From: an uncultured bacterium
GTDB lineage: Bacteria; Bacillota; Clostridia; Oscillospirales; Oscillospiraceae
Direction: 5' to 3'
NCBI GenBank assembly: GCA_947073515.1
Contig: CAMTMC010000002.1
Location: forward strand, 1 to 64,000
Length of the DNA stretch: 64,000 nucleotides
Shown in pieces: positions 49,358 through 57,989 of this stretch (position 1 is the first letter of the stretch; each line of letters opens with the position of its first letter). The position numbers were made by a program, and so were the translations under genes. The notes below the pieces were generated by a model. It was not told where the DNA came from. It searched no databases and saw only the letters and a list, made by a program, of their open reading frames with translations.

Positions 49358-50863
49358 ATGTGTGAAACCATCGTATCCATGCGGGGAATCTGCAAGAGCT
49401 TCCCCGGCGTCAAGGCCCTGGATCATGTGGACTTTGACCTCCGCTCCGGCGAGGTCATGGCCCTGCTGGGAGAGAACGGAGCGGGCAAAAGCACCCTGAT
49501 GAAAGTGCTCAGCGGCGTGTACCAGCGGGACGAGGGGACCCTGGAGATCTTCGGGAAACAGTACGGGGACCTGAACCCCAAGCTGGCCCAGGAGGTGGGC
49601 GTGGCGATTATCCACCAGGAGCTGAATATGTGCAGGCACCTGTCCGTAGCGGAAAATATGTTCCTGGGCAGGGAGAAGCGCAAGGGCATCCGGCTGGACA
49701 ACGCCAGCATGGAGGCCGAGGCCAAGGGCATCCTGGACGAGCTGAAAATCGACCTGGACCCCCGGCAGGTGGTGGGCGAACTGCCGGTTTCCAAGCAGCA
49801 GATGGTGGAGATCGCCAAAGCCCTGTCCACCCAGGCCAAGGTGCTGATTATGGATGAGCCCACCTCCGCCCTCACCGCCCGGGAGATCGATGACCTGTTC
49901 CGCATCATCCGGGAGCTGAAAGCCAAGGGCTGCGGCATTGTGTATATCTCCCACCGGCTGGAGGAGCTGCAGCACATCGTGGACCGGGTGACCATCATGC
50001 GGGACGGCCAGTACATCACCAGCATGGACTTCCAGCAGGTGTCCCTGGACGAGATCATCGCCTACATGGTGGGCCGGGAGATCAAGGAGAAGTTCCCCCG
50101 GGTCAGCTGCGAGAAGGGGAAGAAGGTCTTTGAGGTCAAGGGCCTCAACGCCGGGCGCATGGTGCGGGACATCGACTTCGCCCTGTACGAGGGGGAGATC
50201 GTGGGCTTCGCCGGGCTGATGGGCGCCGGACGGACCGAGACCACCCGGGCCATCTTTGGGGTGGACCCCAAGGACAGCGGCCAGATCATCCTGGACGGAC
50301 AGGAGGTCACCATCAAAAGCCCCAGGGACGCCATCCAGGCGGGCATCGTCCTGGCCCCGGAGGACCGGAAGAAGGACGGCCTGTGTACCAAGCTGTCTAT
50401 CCGGCACAACATCGCCCTGCCCAACCTGGACTTCCTGTGCGATAAATTCGGCGTGATCCAGTGGGGCAAAGAGGCCGAGACCTGCGCCAAAGCGGTGCGG
50501 GACCTGAAGATCAAGACCCCCACCGTGGAGGTCAACGCGGCCAACCTGTCCGGCGGCAACCAGCAGAAGGTGGTGGTGGGCAAGTGGCTGGCCCGGAACT
50601 CCCGGGTGGTCATCTTCGACGAGCCCACCCGGGGCATCGACGTGGCAGCCAAGGTGGAGATCTACCACCTGATGAACCAGCTGAAGCAGCAGGGCATCGC
50701 CGTCATGTTCGTCTCCTCCGAAATGCCCGAGGTCATGGGCATCGCCGACCGGATCATCGTCATGTGTGACGGGCGGATCACCGGCGAGCTGATGGCGGAG
50801 GACGCCACCCAGGAGAAGATCCTCTCCCTGGCCACCCAGTTTGAGAAGAAAATCGCCATCTAA
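49358..50863 (+). CDS. CUT2 sugar ABC transporter ATP-binding protein (RbsA-like)
   Basis: 501 residues. Tandem NBDs: NBD1 with Walker A GENGAGKST, signature-region LPVSKQQMVEIAKAL and Walker B LIMDEPTSAL; NBD2 with GLMGAGRTE in place of Walker A, LSGGNQQKVVVGKWL and VVIFDEPTRG. This is the normal state of active RbsA-type proteins. It drives sugar import with the permease and binding protein encoded next. The ribosome site before 49358 is poor (GAGG directly adjacent, GGAAG 13 bases away). Confidence 0.92.
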   Translation: MCETIVSMRGICKSFPGVKALDHVDFDLRSGEVMALLGENGAGKSTLMKVLSGVYQRDEGTLEIFGKQYGDLNPKLAQEVGVAIIHQELNMCRHLSVAENMFLGREKRKGIRLDNASMEAEAKGILDELKIDLDPRQVVGELPVSKQQMVEIAKALSTQAKVLIMDEPTSALTAREIDDLFRIIRELKAKGCGIVYISHRLEELQHIVDRVTIMRDGQYITSMDFQQVSLDEIIAYMVGREIKEKFPRVSCEKGKKVFEVKGLNAGRMVRDIDFALYEGEIVGFAGLMGAGRTETTRAIFGVDPKDSGQIILDGQEVTIKSPRDAIQAGIVLAPEDRKKDGLCTKLSIRHNIALPNLDFLCDKFGVIQWGKEAETCAKAVRDLKIKTPTVEVNAANLSGGNQQKVVVGKWLARNSRVVIFDEPTRGIDVAAKVEIYHLMNQLKQQGIAVMFVSSEMPEVMGIADRIIVMCDGRITGELMAEDATQEKILSLATQFEKKIAI

Positions 50864-50877
50864 GGAGGGCTGAAAGA

Positions 50878-51897
50878 ATGAATACCACAAAACCAAATCC
50901 CTTAAAGCGGGTTTTAAGCACCCGGGGCATGGGCGGGGCGCTGACGGCGTTCGCCGGGCTGATCGTGATCTACATTGCCTTCGGCATCATCAACCCCACC
51001 GTGTTCTCCGGGCAGAACATCATGAACCTGCTGCGCTCCATGTCCAAATACCTGCTCATCGGCATCGGCCAGAGCTACATTTTGATCACCGGCAACATTG
51101 ACCTGTCCATCGGCTCGGTGGCGGGCATGAGCGCCATGGTCTCCGCCACCCTGATGACCATGGGGGTCCACCCCATCGCCGCCATCCTGGTCACCCTGAT
51201 CTGCTGCCTGTGCATCGGCGCGCTCAACGGCCTGCTGGTGGGCAAGTGGAAGTTGCCCCCCTTCATCGCCACCCTGGGCACCATGTTCGTGGCCCGGGGC
51301 GTGGCCTACATCGTCAACGGCAACCGGAATACCGACGCCATCGCCTCCGGCATCGGCAAGGAGGCGGCGGACACCTTCGGCAACTTCTTCTACTACGGCT
51401 CCACCCTGGGCATCTACAACACCTTCTGGATCGCCATAGCCCTGTTTGTGGTATTTTTCTTCCTGCTGTCCGGCACCCGGACGGGCCGCCACATCTACGC
51501 CATCGGCTCCAATGTGGACGCGGCCAAGCTGTCCGGCGTCAGCGTGCTGGCCACCACCACCAAGGCCTATCTGGTCAGCGCCTTCTGCTCCTGCGTGGTG
51601 GGCCTGATCTTGTGCGGGCAGGCCGGCATGGGCAACATGGAGGCCGGCAACATGTATGAGATGTACGGCGTGGCCGCCGGCGTCATCGGCGGCGTGTCCC
51701 CCCTGGGCGGCACCGGCATCCTGCTGGGCACCCTGGCCGGCGCGGCCGTGTGGCAGACCCTGGAGAACGGCCTGAACATGATCGGCGCCCAGGTGGGCAT
51801 CCAGCGGCTGGTCATCGGCATCATCGTGGTAGGGGCCGTGTTCCTGGACGTGGTGGTCCGCAACGGCGCCCGGAAGAAGCCCGCCAAGGCCGCCTGA
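50878..51897 (+). CDS. CUT2 sugar ABC transporter permease (RbsC-like)
   Basis: 339 residues, about eight to ten membrane helices; AAGGAGG eight bases before the ATG. RbsC landmarks: LITGNIDLSIGSVAGMSAM, KLPPFIATLGTMFVARGVAYIVN, AIGSNVDAAKLSGVSV and GVSPLGGTGILLGTLAGA. Fourteen bases after the ATPase gene, so co-transcribed. Confidence 0.92.
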   Translation: MNTTKPNPLKRVLSTRGMGGALTAFAGLIVIYIAFGIINPTVFSGQNIMNLLRSMSKYLLIGIGQSYILITGNIDLSIGSVAGMSAMVSATLMTMGVHPIAAILVTLICCLCIGALNGLLVGKWKLPPFIATLGTMFVARGVAYIVNGNRNTDAIASGIGKEAADTFGNFFYYGSTLGIYNTFWIAIALFVVFFFLLSGTRTGRHIYAIGSNVDAAKLSGVSVLATTTKAYLVSAFCSCVVGLILCGQAGMGNMEAGNMYEMYGVAAGVIGGVSPLGGTGILLGTLAGAAVWQTLENGLNMIGAQVGIQRLVIGIIVVGAVFLDVVVRNGARKKPAKAA

Positions 51898-51955
51898 ACC
51901 AACGGGAATTAGACACCGCCAGGTGCTAATTATAAAAAAACTAGGAGGATTTGAA

Positions 51956-52876
51956 ATGAAGAAGCTCACAGCGATTCTGTGCGCCGCCTGTCTGATGCTC
52001 ACCGCCATGACCGGCTGCGCCAAGCAGGGCAATCCCAGCCAGAGCGGCGGCTCTGACGGCATGATCGCCCTGATCACCATGGACTCCATCGACCAGCACT
52101 GGATCACCCTGAACGAGGGCGCCCAGAAGGCGGCCGGCGAGCTGGGCGTCACGGTCCAGTTCATGTCCCCCAACACCAAGGACGACGCCCAGCAGATTGA
52201 GTGCGTCAACAACGCCGTCAGCGCGGGCGCCAAGGCCATCATCGTGGCCGCCAACGGCCCGGACGCCATCTCCTCCGCCCTGAAAGAGGCCAAGGACAAG
52301 GGCGTGAAAATCGTCTACGTGGACTCCCCCGCCAACGTGGAGGCCGAGGCCACCTTCTCCACCGACAACAAGGCCGCCGGCAAGACCGCCGGCGAGGAAA
52401 TGCTCAAGGCCCTGGAGGCCAAGGGCGTCACCTCCGGCAAGATCGGCATCATCAACGTCAACGCCGCCACCGACTCCTGCGTCATGCGGGAGGAGGGCTT
52501 CCGCTCCGCCTTTGAGGGCAGCGGCTTCGAGCTGCTGGAGACCCAGTATGGCGAGGGCGACGCCGCCAAATCCCAGTCCATCGCCGAGAACTACATCACC
52601 CAGGGCGTTGTGGGCATCTTCGGCTGTAACGAGGGCTCCACCACCGGCGCCGGCAACGCCATCAAGGCCAACGGCAGCGCTGACATCATCGGCGTGGGCT
52701 TCGACAAGTCTGACGCCATCCTGGGCCTCATTGACGACGGCTATCTGCTGGCCACCATGGCCCAGAACCCCGACGTGATGGGCTATGAGGGCGTGAAGGC
52801 CGCCGTGAAGGCCATCAACGGCGAGAGCCTGGGCGGCGCTGTCACCGACACCGGCGTGTCCGTGCTCACCAAATAA
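51956..52876 (+). CDS. CUT2 sugar-binding lipoprotein (RbsB-like)
   Basis: 306 residues from the ATG at 51956, with AGGAGG upstream. Lipobox AMTGC (Cys21). Ribose-type binding fold: ALITMDSIDQHWITLNEGA, VNNAVSAGAKAIIVAANGPDAI, VDSPANVEAEATFSTDNKAAGK, GCNEGSTTGAGNAI and GVGFDKSDAI. It captures the sugar for the ATPase and permease encoded upstream. Unusually for this family the gene is last, and it is followed by its own structured terminator before the signalling genes. Confidence 0.92.
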   Translation: MKKLTAILCAACLMLTAMTGCAKQGNPSQSGGSDGMIALITMDSIDQHWITLNEGAQKAAGELGVTVQFMSPNTKDDAQQIECVNNAVSAGAKAIIVAANGPDAISSALKEAKDKGVKIVYVDSPANVEAEATFSTDNKAAGKTAGEEMLKALEAKGVTSGKIGIINVNAATDSCVMREEGFRSAFEGSGFELLETQYGEGDAAKSQSIAENYITQGVVGIFGCNEGSTTGAGNAIKANGSADIIGVGFDKSDAILGLIDDGYLLATMAQNPDVMGYEGVKAAVKAINGESLGGAVTDTGVSVLTK

Positions 52877-52892
52877 AACTCCATAAACCCCG

Positions 52893-53020
52893 ACAGGAAC
52901 GCCGGTTTTCCGGGGGAGTGTCCAGACAGCGAAGTTTTTATTGGGGTTTCCCCCGCCTCCGGCGGGGGAAACCCAGGAATAAATCTTCTCAGTGGGCACT
53001 CCCTTTTCCGGCGTTCCTGT
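52893..53020. repeat. Nested inverted-repeat element / compound terminator
   Basis: Outer arms ACAGGAACGCCGG/CCGGCGTTCCTGT (52893-52905 and 53008-53020) enclose GGAGTG/CACTCC and a 14-bp central hairpin (52944-52957 with 52961-52974). The order and shape resemble the element at 17674-17799. It separates the transporter genes from the YesN gene. Confidence 0.7.
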
Positions 53021-53048
53021 TGAAATTGCTAACATATGATGGTAAAGT
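53020..53048 (+). promoter_or_regulatory. Possible promoter of the YesN operon
   Basis: TTGAAA (53020-53025), a 17-bp spacer and TAAAGT (53043-53048), a moderate match, starting at the edge of the nested repeat. Confidence 0.5.
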
Positions 53049-53120
53049 AGACTTATTGCCTCCATCCAGACCACGATCACGGATCACTCCGGCACATATC
53101 AAAGGGAAAAGAGGACGCCT

Positions 53121-54695
53121 ATGTGGAAGGTTATTATCGCGGATGACGAGAAGCTGATCTGCCGGCTGATCGAGGCGCTGGTGGATTGGGACGCTCTTGG
53201 CATGGAGATCGTGGGCAAGGCGGAGAACGGGCTGGAAGCCCTGGATATGGTGCGGGATCTGCGGCCCCACCTGCTCATCACTGACATCCGTATGCCCGGC
53301 TGCGACGGGTTGGACCTGATCCGCCAGGCCCGGGAGCTCAGTCCGGAAATCGAGATCGTCATCATCAGCGGATACGCCCATTTTGAGTACGCCCAGACCG
53401 CCATCGCCTACGGGGTGGGCAACTACATCCTCAAGCCGGTCAACCAGGCCGAGCTGAACAAGACCCTGCAAAAGATCATCCTCCGCCTGGAGGAACGAGG
53501 CCATCGGGAGCGCCAGGCCGGCGGGGACGGCGGCCAGAGCGCCCCCCAACGCCTCCGGGAGGAGCTGATCCGGGATCTGCTGGACGGGAAGCGGGAATTC
53601 ACCCCGGCGGAGCTGGCCCAGGCCTACCAGTTCCATACCCAGGGCCGTCAGCTCCAGACCTTCCTCCTGAAGCTGGACCTGGAGGGAGACGAGCTGTCCA
53701 GCCCGGCCCGGGCCATCATCCGGCAGAAGGCGGAGGAGATGTTCCAGGCCGCCGTGCTGCCCGCCTGCGAGGAAGGGGCGCTGTATCTCTGGAACTTCGC
53801 GGGGTACGGCCTGCTCGCCTATCCCCCCGGGGAGGAGGACCGGGTCCGCCGGAGCCTGCGGGAGCTGCTCAATCAGCTGCAGGCCAACAAAAGCCTGTTC
53901 GGCCCGGTGGAATTTACCATCGGCCTGGGCCCCGCCATCCAGGAGATCCGGGAGCTGGCGGACTCTATGGATTCCGCCCAGCTGGCGGCGGCGGAACGGC
54001 TGATCGAGGGCCGGGGCCGGATGCTGGAGGGGGTTCCCCCCGGCTCCGACCTGCCCCGCCAGGCGATTTTGACCCGGTATACCAAGCTGGTGGACCATGG
54101 GATCGAGCTTCTGGACCGGGAGACCCTGCGCCTGGCCCGGGAGGGCCTGCGGGCCGGGCTGCTGGCCGTGCCCAAAGTGCGGGGCCGGGAGATCTTTGAG
54201 CTGGTGCTGGACGCGGGGAAGGTCTTTGCCCTGCGGGCGGGGGCCGGCGACGGGGCGGCCCAGGTATTCCAGCGGCAGTGCCGCCAGCGGGGACGGATGG
54301 AGCTGCTGTTCCAGGCCCTGGAAGAGCTCCACACCCAGACCCTCCAGGAGCTGAGGGAGCGGCAGGAGAGCGAGACCGCCCGGCCCATCCGCATGGCCAA
54401 GCAGTTTATCCAGGAGAACTACGGGCGCAACATCACACTGGAGGATGTATGCGGGGCGGCGGGCTTCAGCCCCGCCTATTTCAGCGCTCTGTTTAAGAAG
54501 GAGACTGGGGAGGGCTTTTCCAAGTACCTGACCCAGGTGCGGATCAACCGGGCCAAGGAGCTGCTGCGGGAGACCGGCCTGTCTGTGGCGCAGGTGTGCG
54601 AGGCGGTGGGGTACAGTGACCGGAAGCACTTTACCCAGACCTTCCACAAGATGACCGGCGTGAATCCCGCGGAATTCCGCCGGCTCTACGGCTGA
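53121..54695 (+). CDS. YesN-type response regulator (REC-linker-AraC)
   Basis: 524 residues. REC (about 1-125, IIADDEKLI, TDIRMPGCDG, Asp55, KPV), a long central linker (about 130-410) and a C-terminal AraC double HTH (about 425-524, FIQENYGRNITLEDVCGAAGFSPAYFSALFKKETGEGFSKYL and VCEAVGYSDRKHFTQTFHKMTGVNP). It partners with the YesM kinase encoded next (TGATG overlap). In this family the regulator activates nearby sugar-uptake genes, so the target is probably the RbsABC-type operon upstream or the isomerase/kinase genes downstream. Confidence 0.92.
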   Translation: MWKVIIADDEKLICRLIEALVDWDALGMEIVGKAENGLEALDMVRDLRPHLLITDIRMPGCDGLDLIRQARELSPEIEIVIISGYAHFEYAQTAIAYGVGNYILKPVNQAELNKTLQKIILRLEERGHRERQAGGDGGQSAPQRLREELIRDLLDGKREFTPAELAQAYQFHTQGRQLQTFLLKLDLEGDELSSPARAIIRQKAEEMFQAAVLPACEEGALYLWNFAGYGLLAYPPGEEDRVRRSLRELLNQLQANKSLFGPVEFTIGLGPAIQEIRELADSMDSAQLAAAERLIEGRGRMLEGVPPGSDLPRQAILTRYTKLVDHGIELLDRETLRLAREGLRAGLLAVPKVRGREIFELVLDAGKVFALRAGAGDGAAQVFQRQCRQRGRMELLFQALEELHTQTLQELRERQESETARPIRMAKQFIQENYGRNITLEDVCGAAGFSPAYFSALFKKETGEGFSKYLTQVRINRAKELLRETGLSVAQVCEAVGYSDRKHFTQTFHKMTGVNPAEFRRLYG

Positions 54696-55765
54696 TGGGG
54701 GCGGATATGAGGCGCGGCAAGTTTAAATACCTGTCCAAGCGGCTGCTGGCGGCGGGGGCGGCGGCCCTCCTTCTCAACACCGGGTCGCTGGTCCTGCTCT
54801 GCGGGGCGGCGGCCAGGCTGGGGATCCGCTGGTGGTACTGGGTCTCGGCGGGGGCGGCGGCGCTGCTCCTGCTGCTGTGGGGGACGGCCCGCTGGATTGT
54901 CCGCCCCTTCCTCCACCTGGAACGGGAAAGCCAGCTGTTTTTGAAGGGCTACGCCCCCAACCGTCCCCCGGAGGAGGAGAGCGTCTTTTTCTCCCCCTCC
55001 AGCCGCCAGGTATGGGAGTATCTGCGGGGGATGCTGAATTCCTCCAAGCTGATGGAGCTGAACAAGCGGCAGGCCCAGTATCTGGCCTTGCAAAATCAGA
55101 TCAACCCCCACTTCCTCTACAACACCCTGGAGAGTATCCGCAGCGAGGCCCTGGTGGCCGGGCTGACGGCGCTGGCGGAGATGACCGAGGCCCTGGCCAG
55201 CTTCTTCCGCTACACCATCAGCAAGGTGGAAAACCTGGTGTCGGTGGAGGAGGAGCTGCAAAACTGCGAGACCTACTTTAAAATCCAGCGCTACCGCTTT
55301 GCCGAGCGCCTCCAGCTCACCATTGAGTATGACAGCGAGGAGCGGGAGGAGATTTTCCTCTGCCGCCTGCCCAAGCTGACCATGCAGCCCATTTTAGAGA
55401 ACAGCATCATCCACGGCACAGAGTGCAAAATCGGCACCGGGCACTTGAAAATCCATCTGGAGCGGACGGGCAAGCTGCTGCTCATCCGGATCTCCGACGA
55501 CGGGGTGGGGATGGACGAGCAAACCCTGGCCCGGATGAACAGTCAGCTGCAGCAAAGCGCCCGGGCCATCCCCTCCCAGAACGCCCAGGCCGAGGGGGGC
55601 ATCGCCCTGCGCAACGTCAACAACCGGATCCATCTGCTGTTTGGGGAGGAGTACGGCCTGCGGGTGTTCTCCATGCCGGGGGTGGGCACCGACGTGGAGA
55701 TCCTTTTGCCGGCCATCACCAGCGACAGGGACGTCCCCAACAAGGAGGCGCTACGCTCCCTGTAG
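54695..55765 (+). CDS. YesM-type sensor histidine kinase lacking an extracellular domain
   Basis: 356 residues; usual YesM proteins have 550-600. Two membrane helices (about 17-38 and 46-69) are joined by only about seven residues (around RLGIR), so no Cache sensor is present. The catalytic part is normal: NQINPHFLYNTLESIR with phospho-His139, LQPILENSIIHG-type N-box (MQPILENSIIHG), SDDGVGMD and GGIALRNVNNRI. Start at 54695 shares a base with the YesN stop; an ATG at 54707 is possible. It must receive its signal from a membrane partner, plausibly the transporter or the degenerate ABC protein encoded next. Confidence 0.9.
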   Translation: MGADMRRGKFKYLSKRLLAAGAAALLLNTGSLVLLCGAAARLGIRWWYWVSAGAAALLLLLWGTARWIVRPFLHLERESQLFLKGYAPNRPPEEESVFFSPSSRQVWEYLRGMLNSSKLMELNKRQAQYLALQNQINPHFLYNTLESIRSEALVAGLTALAEMTEALASFFRYTISKVENLVSVEEELQNCETYFKIQRYRFAERLQLTIEYDSEEREEIFLCRLPKLTMQPILENSIIHGTECKIGTGHLKIHLERTGKLLLIRISDDGVGMDEQTLARMNSQLQQSARAIPSQNAQAEGGIALRNVNNRIHLLFGEEYGLRVFSMPGVGTDVEILLPAITSDRDVPNKEALRSL

Positions 55766-55774
55766 GAGGGATAT

Positions 55775-57262
55775 ATGCGAAACGAGATACTGCGCATGGA
55801 TCAGGTGACCTACGACAGCCAGGGGGTGGCCCAGCTGGACAACTTCAGCCTGTCCATGTGGGAGGGGGAAATCCTGGGCCTGGTGCCCGTCAACAACTAC
55901 GGGGTGGAGGCCCTGTTCTCCCTGCTGACCCAGAACCTCCCCCTGCGGGGCGGCTATGTCTACTACCGGGAGAAGCTGGTGAACGACTGGCACAGCCCCT
56001 GCCGGGGGAGCAACCGAGTCAGCGTGATCCGGAATGAGAGCTGCCTGGCCAAGGACCTGACGGTGGCCGACAACATCTTTGTCCTGCGGCCGGGCTTCCG
56101 GAAGTGGAGGATCCGGCCCCGGATCCTCCGGGAACAGCTGATCCCCTTTATCCAGGAGATCGGCGTGCCCATCCGGGCGGACGCCTACATCGACGAGCTC
56201 ACCCCCTTCCAGCGGTTTGTGGTGGAGCTGCTGAAGGCGATTGTGGCGGGCAGCCGGCTGATCGTGCTGGAAAATGTGGACGCCTTTATCAGTGAGAGCG
56301 AGCTGGCCAAGCTCCAGGAGATCCTCCTCCACTACGCGGAGAAGGGCACCGCCTTTCTCTACCTCTCCGCCCATTTTGAGGAGACCCTGCGCTTCTGCCA
56401 CCGGACGGCGCTGATGTCCAACGGCCGCATTTTGAAATATTTTGACCTGAAGGGCGGCAGCCGGGACATGCTCTGCCTGCCCTGTGTGGAGGACTACGAC
56501 CGCTGGGTCCGGGCCCGGCTGGAGGAGCCCGGCCGGAAGCGGCGGGACACAGCCGTGCTGGAGCTGCGCTCCCTGTGCCGGGGCTCCCTTCGGGATGTGA
56601 GCCTGCTGGTACAGGCCGGGGAGTGCGTGGTGATCCAGGACATGGACAACTGCGCCCTGCGGGATCTTCTCGCCGTTGTACGGACCGGCCGGCGCTCCGC
56701 CGGGGAGATCCTGGTGGGCGGGCGGCCCCTGCGCTCCGGCCTGGACCGGAGCGTCGCCGTTGTCCAAGAGCGGCCCATGGAGACCATGCTCTTTCCCAGC
56801 ATGAGCTATATGGACAACCTCTGTTTCAATATGGACCACCGCTTCCCCCACATCTGGACATCCCGGGGGATGCGCCGGAGCATCCGGGAGGAGTATGGCC
56901 CCCGCCTGGGGGAGGAGGTCTTTGACAAGCGGATCAGCGAGCTGACCAACCGGCAGAAATATGACCTGGTGTTCACCCGCCTGCTGCTGCAGCGGCCCAA
57001 GGTGGTGTTCTGTGTCCACCCCTTCAAGAAGGCAGATGTCTCCATCCGCAGCCACCTGTGGAAGCTGATGGAACAGCTTTTGGAGAAGGACATCGCCGTG
57101 GTGATCCTGGCGGTCAACCTGGCGGACTCCCTGGCCCTGGCGGACCGGCTGATCCGGCTGCGGCAGGGGACGGTCCACGAGGCCTACCAGCGGGAGGACT
57201 TCGCCAAGCTGCCCGCCAGCACGCCGTGGCTGTACCTCTACCAGGAAAAATATCCACAATAG
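55775..57262 (+). CDS. Tandem ABC protein of the RbsA type with lost ATPase motifs (pseudo-ATPase)
   Basis: 495 residues, RbsA length and tandem layout, but the motifs are gone. NBD1: the Walker A position reads VPVNNYGVEAL (about 37-47) with no GxGKS/T, the signature LTPFQRF (142-148) and Walker B LIVLENVDAF (162-171); only the H-loop His200 persists. NBD2: IQDMDNCALRDLL (287-299), LTNRQKYD (390-397), VVFCVHPFKKAD (410-421) and Asn448 at the H-loop. The frame is intact over its whole length, arguing for a selected role. It lies nine bases after the YesM gene. I infer a regulatory subunit that docks on a permease or on the kinase. Confidence 0.85.
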   Translation: MRNEILRMDQVTYDSQGVAQLDNFSLSMWEGEILGLVPVNNYGVEALFSLLTQNLPLRGGYVYYREKLVNDWHSPCRGSNRVSVIRNESCLAKDLTVADNIFVLRPGFRKWRIRPRILREQLIPFIQEIGVPIRADAYIDELTPFQRFVVELLKAIVAGSRLIVLENVDAFISESELAKLQEILLHYAEKGTAFLYLSAHFEETLRFCHRTALMSNGRILKYFDLKGGSRDMLCLPCVEDYDRWVRARLEEPGRKRRDTAVLELRSLCRGSLRDVSLLVQAGECVVIQDMDNCALRDLLAVVRTGRRSAGEILVGGRPLRSGLDRSVAVVQERPMETMLFPSMSYMDNLCFNMDHRFPHIWTSRGMRRSIREEYGPRLGEEVFDKRISELTNRQKYDLVFTRLLLQRPKVVFCVHPFKKADVSIRSHLWKLMEQLLEKDIAVVILAVNLADSLALADRLIRLRQGTVHEAYQREDFAKLPASTPWLYLYQEKYPQ

Positions 57263-57293
57263 ACCTGTGAAAATCATAAGGAGGACGATTGTT

Positions 57294-57980
57294 ATGAGAC
57301 GTTCAGAGATCAACAAGGCCCTGCGGGAGCTGGAGGGGATGTGCGCCAAGCACTGCTTCGCCCTGCCCCCCTTCTGCCACTTCACCCCGGAGCGGTGGCA
57401 GGCCCTGGGCCACGAGTATGACGAGGTCCGGGACTGCATGCTGGGCTGGGACATCACCGACTATGGCAAGGGGGATTTTGACCGCTTCGGCTTCTCCCTC
57501 ATCACCATCCGCAACGGCAACCGGGCCATGGCGGACAAATACCCCAAGGTGTACGCCGAAAAGCTGCTGTATCTGAAGGAGGGGCAGTACGCCCCCAACC
57601 ACTTCCACTGGTACAAGACCGAGGACATCATCAACCGGGGGGGCGGCAATGTCCTCATCCGGGTGTATAACTCCCTGCCCGACGAGGAGATCGACCGGGT
57701 CAGCGACGTGACCGTCCACACCGACGGCCGTACCTACACCGTACCCGCCGGCGCCCAGGTCCGCCTCACCCCCGGGGAGAGCATCCACATCCAGCAGCGG
57801 CTCTACCACGACTTCTCCGTGGAGGAGGGCACCGGCCCCGTGCTGCTGGGCGAGGTGAGCCAGTGCAACGACGACAACACGGACAACCGGTTTAACCCCC
57901 CAGTAGGCCGCTTCCCGGAGATTGAGGAGGACGAGCCCCCCTACCGGCTGCTGTGCAACGAGTACCCGGCGGCAAAGTGA
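57294..57980 (+). CDS. D-lyxose/D-mannose-type sugar isomerase
   Basis: 228 residues from the ATG at 57294, with AAGGAGG upstream. Cupin fold with the metal site HFHWYKTEDI (about 103-112, HxHxxKxE) and a later His in SIHIQQRLYHDF. D-lyxose isomerases of this family interconvert D-lyxose with D-xylulose and D-mannose with D-fructose. LLGEVSQCNDDNTDNRF is a family block. Followed nine bases later by a PfkB kinase, so the ketose is probably phosphorylated next. Confidence 0.87.
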   Translation: MRRSEINKALRELEGMCAKHCFALPPFCHFTPERWQALGHEYDEVRDCMLGWDITDYGKGDFDRFGFSLITIRNGNRAMADKYPKVYAEKLLYLKEGQYAPNHFHWYKTEDIINRGGGNVLIRVYNSLPDEEIDRVSDVTVHTDGRTYTVPAGAQVRLTPGESIHIQQRLYHDFSVEEGTGPVLLGEVSQCNDDNTDNRFNPPVGRFPEIEEDEPPYRLLCNEYPAAK

Positions 57981-57989
57981 GGCGGCGAG

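Noticed and set aside
55775-57262. Calling the ABC-like gene a pseudogene
   Set aside because: The frame is intact over 495 codons with a normal start, tight operon spacing and uniform codon use; motif loss in both halves without stops suggests selected non-catalytic function.
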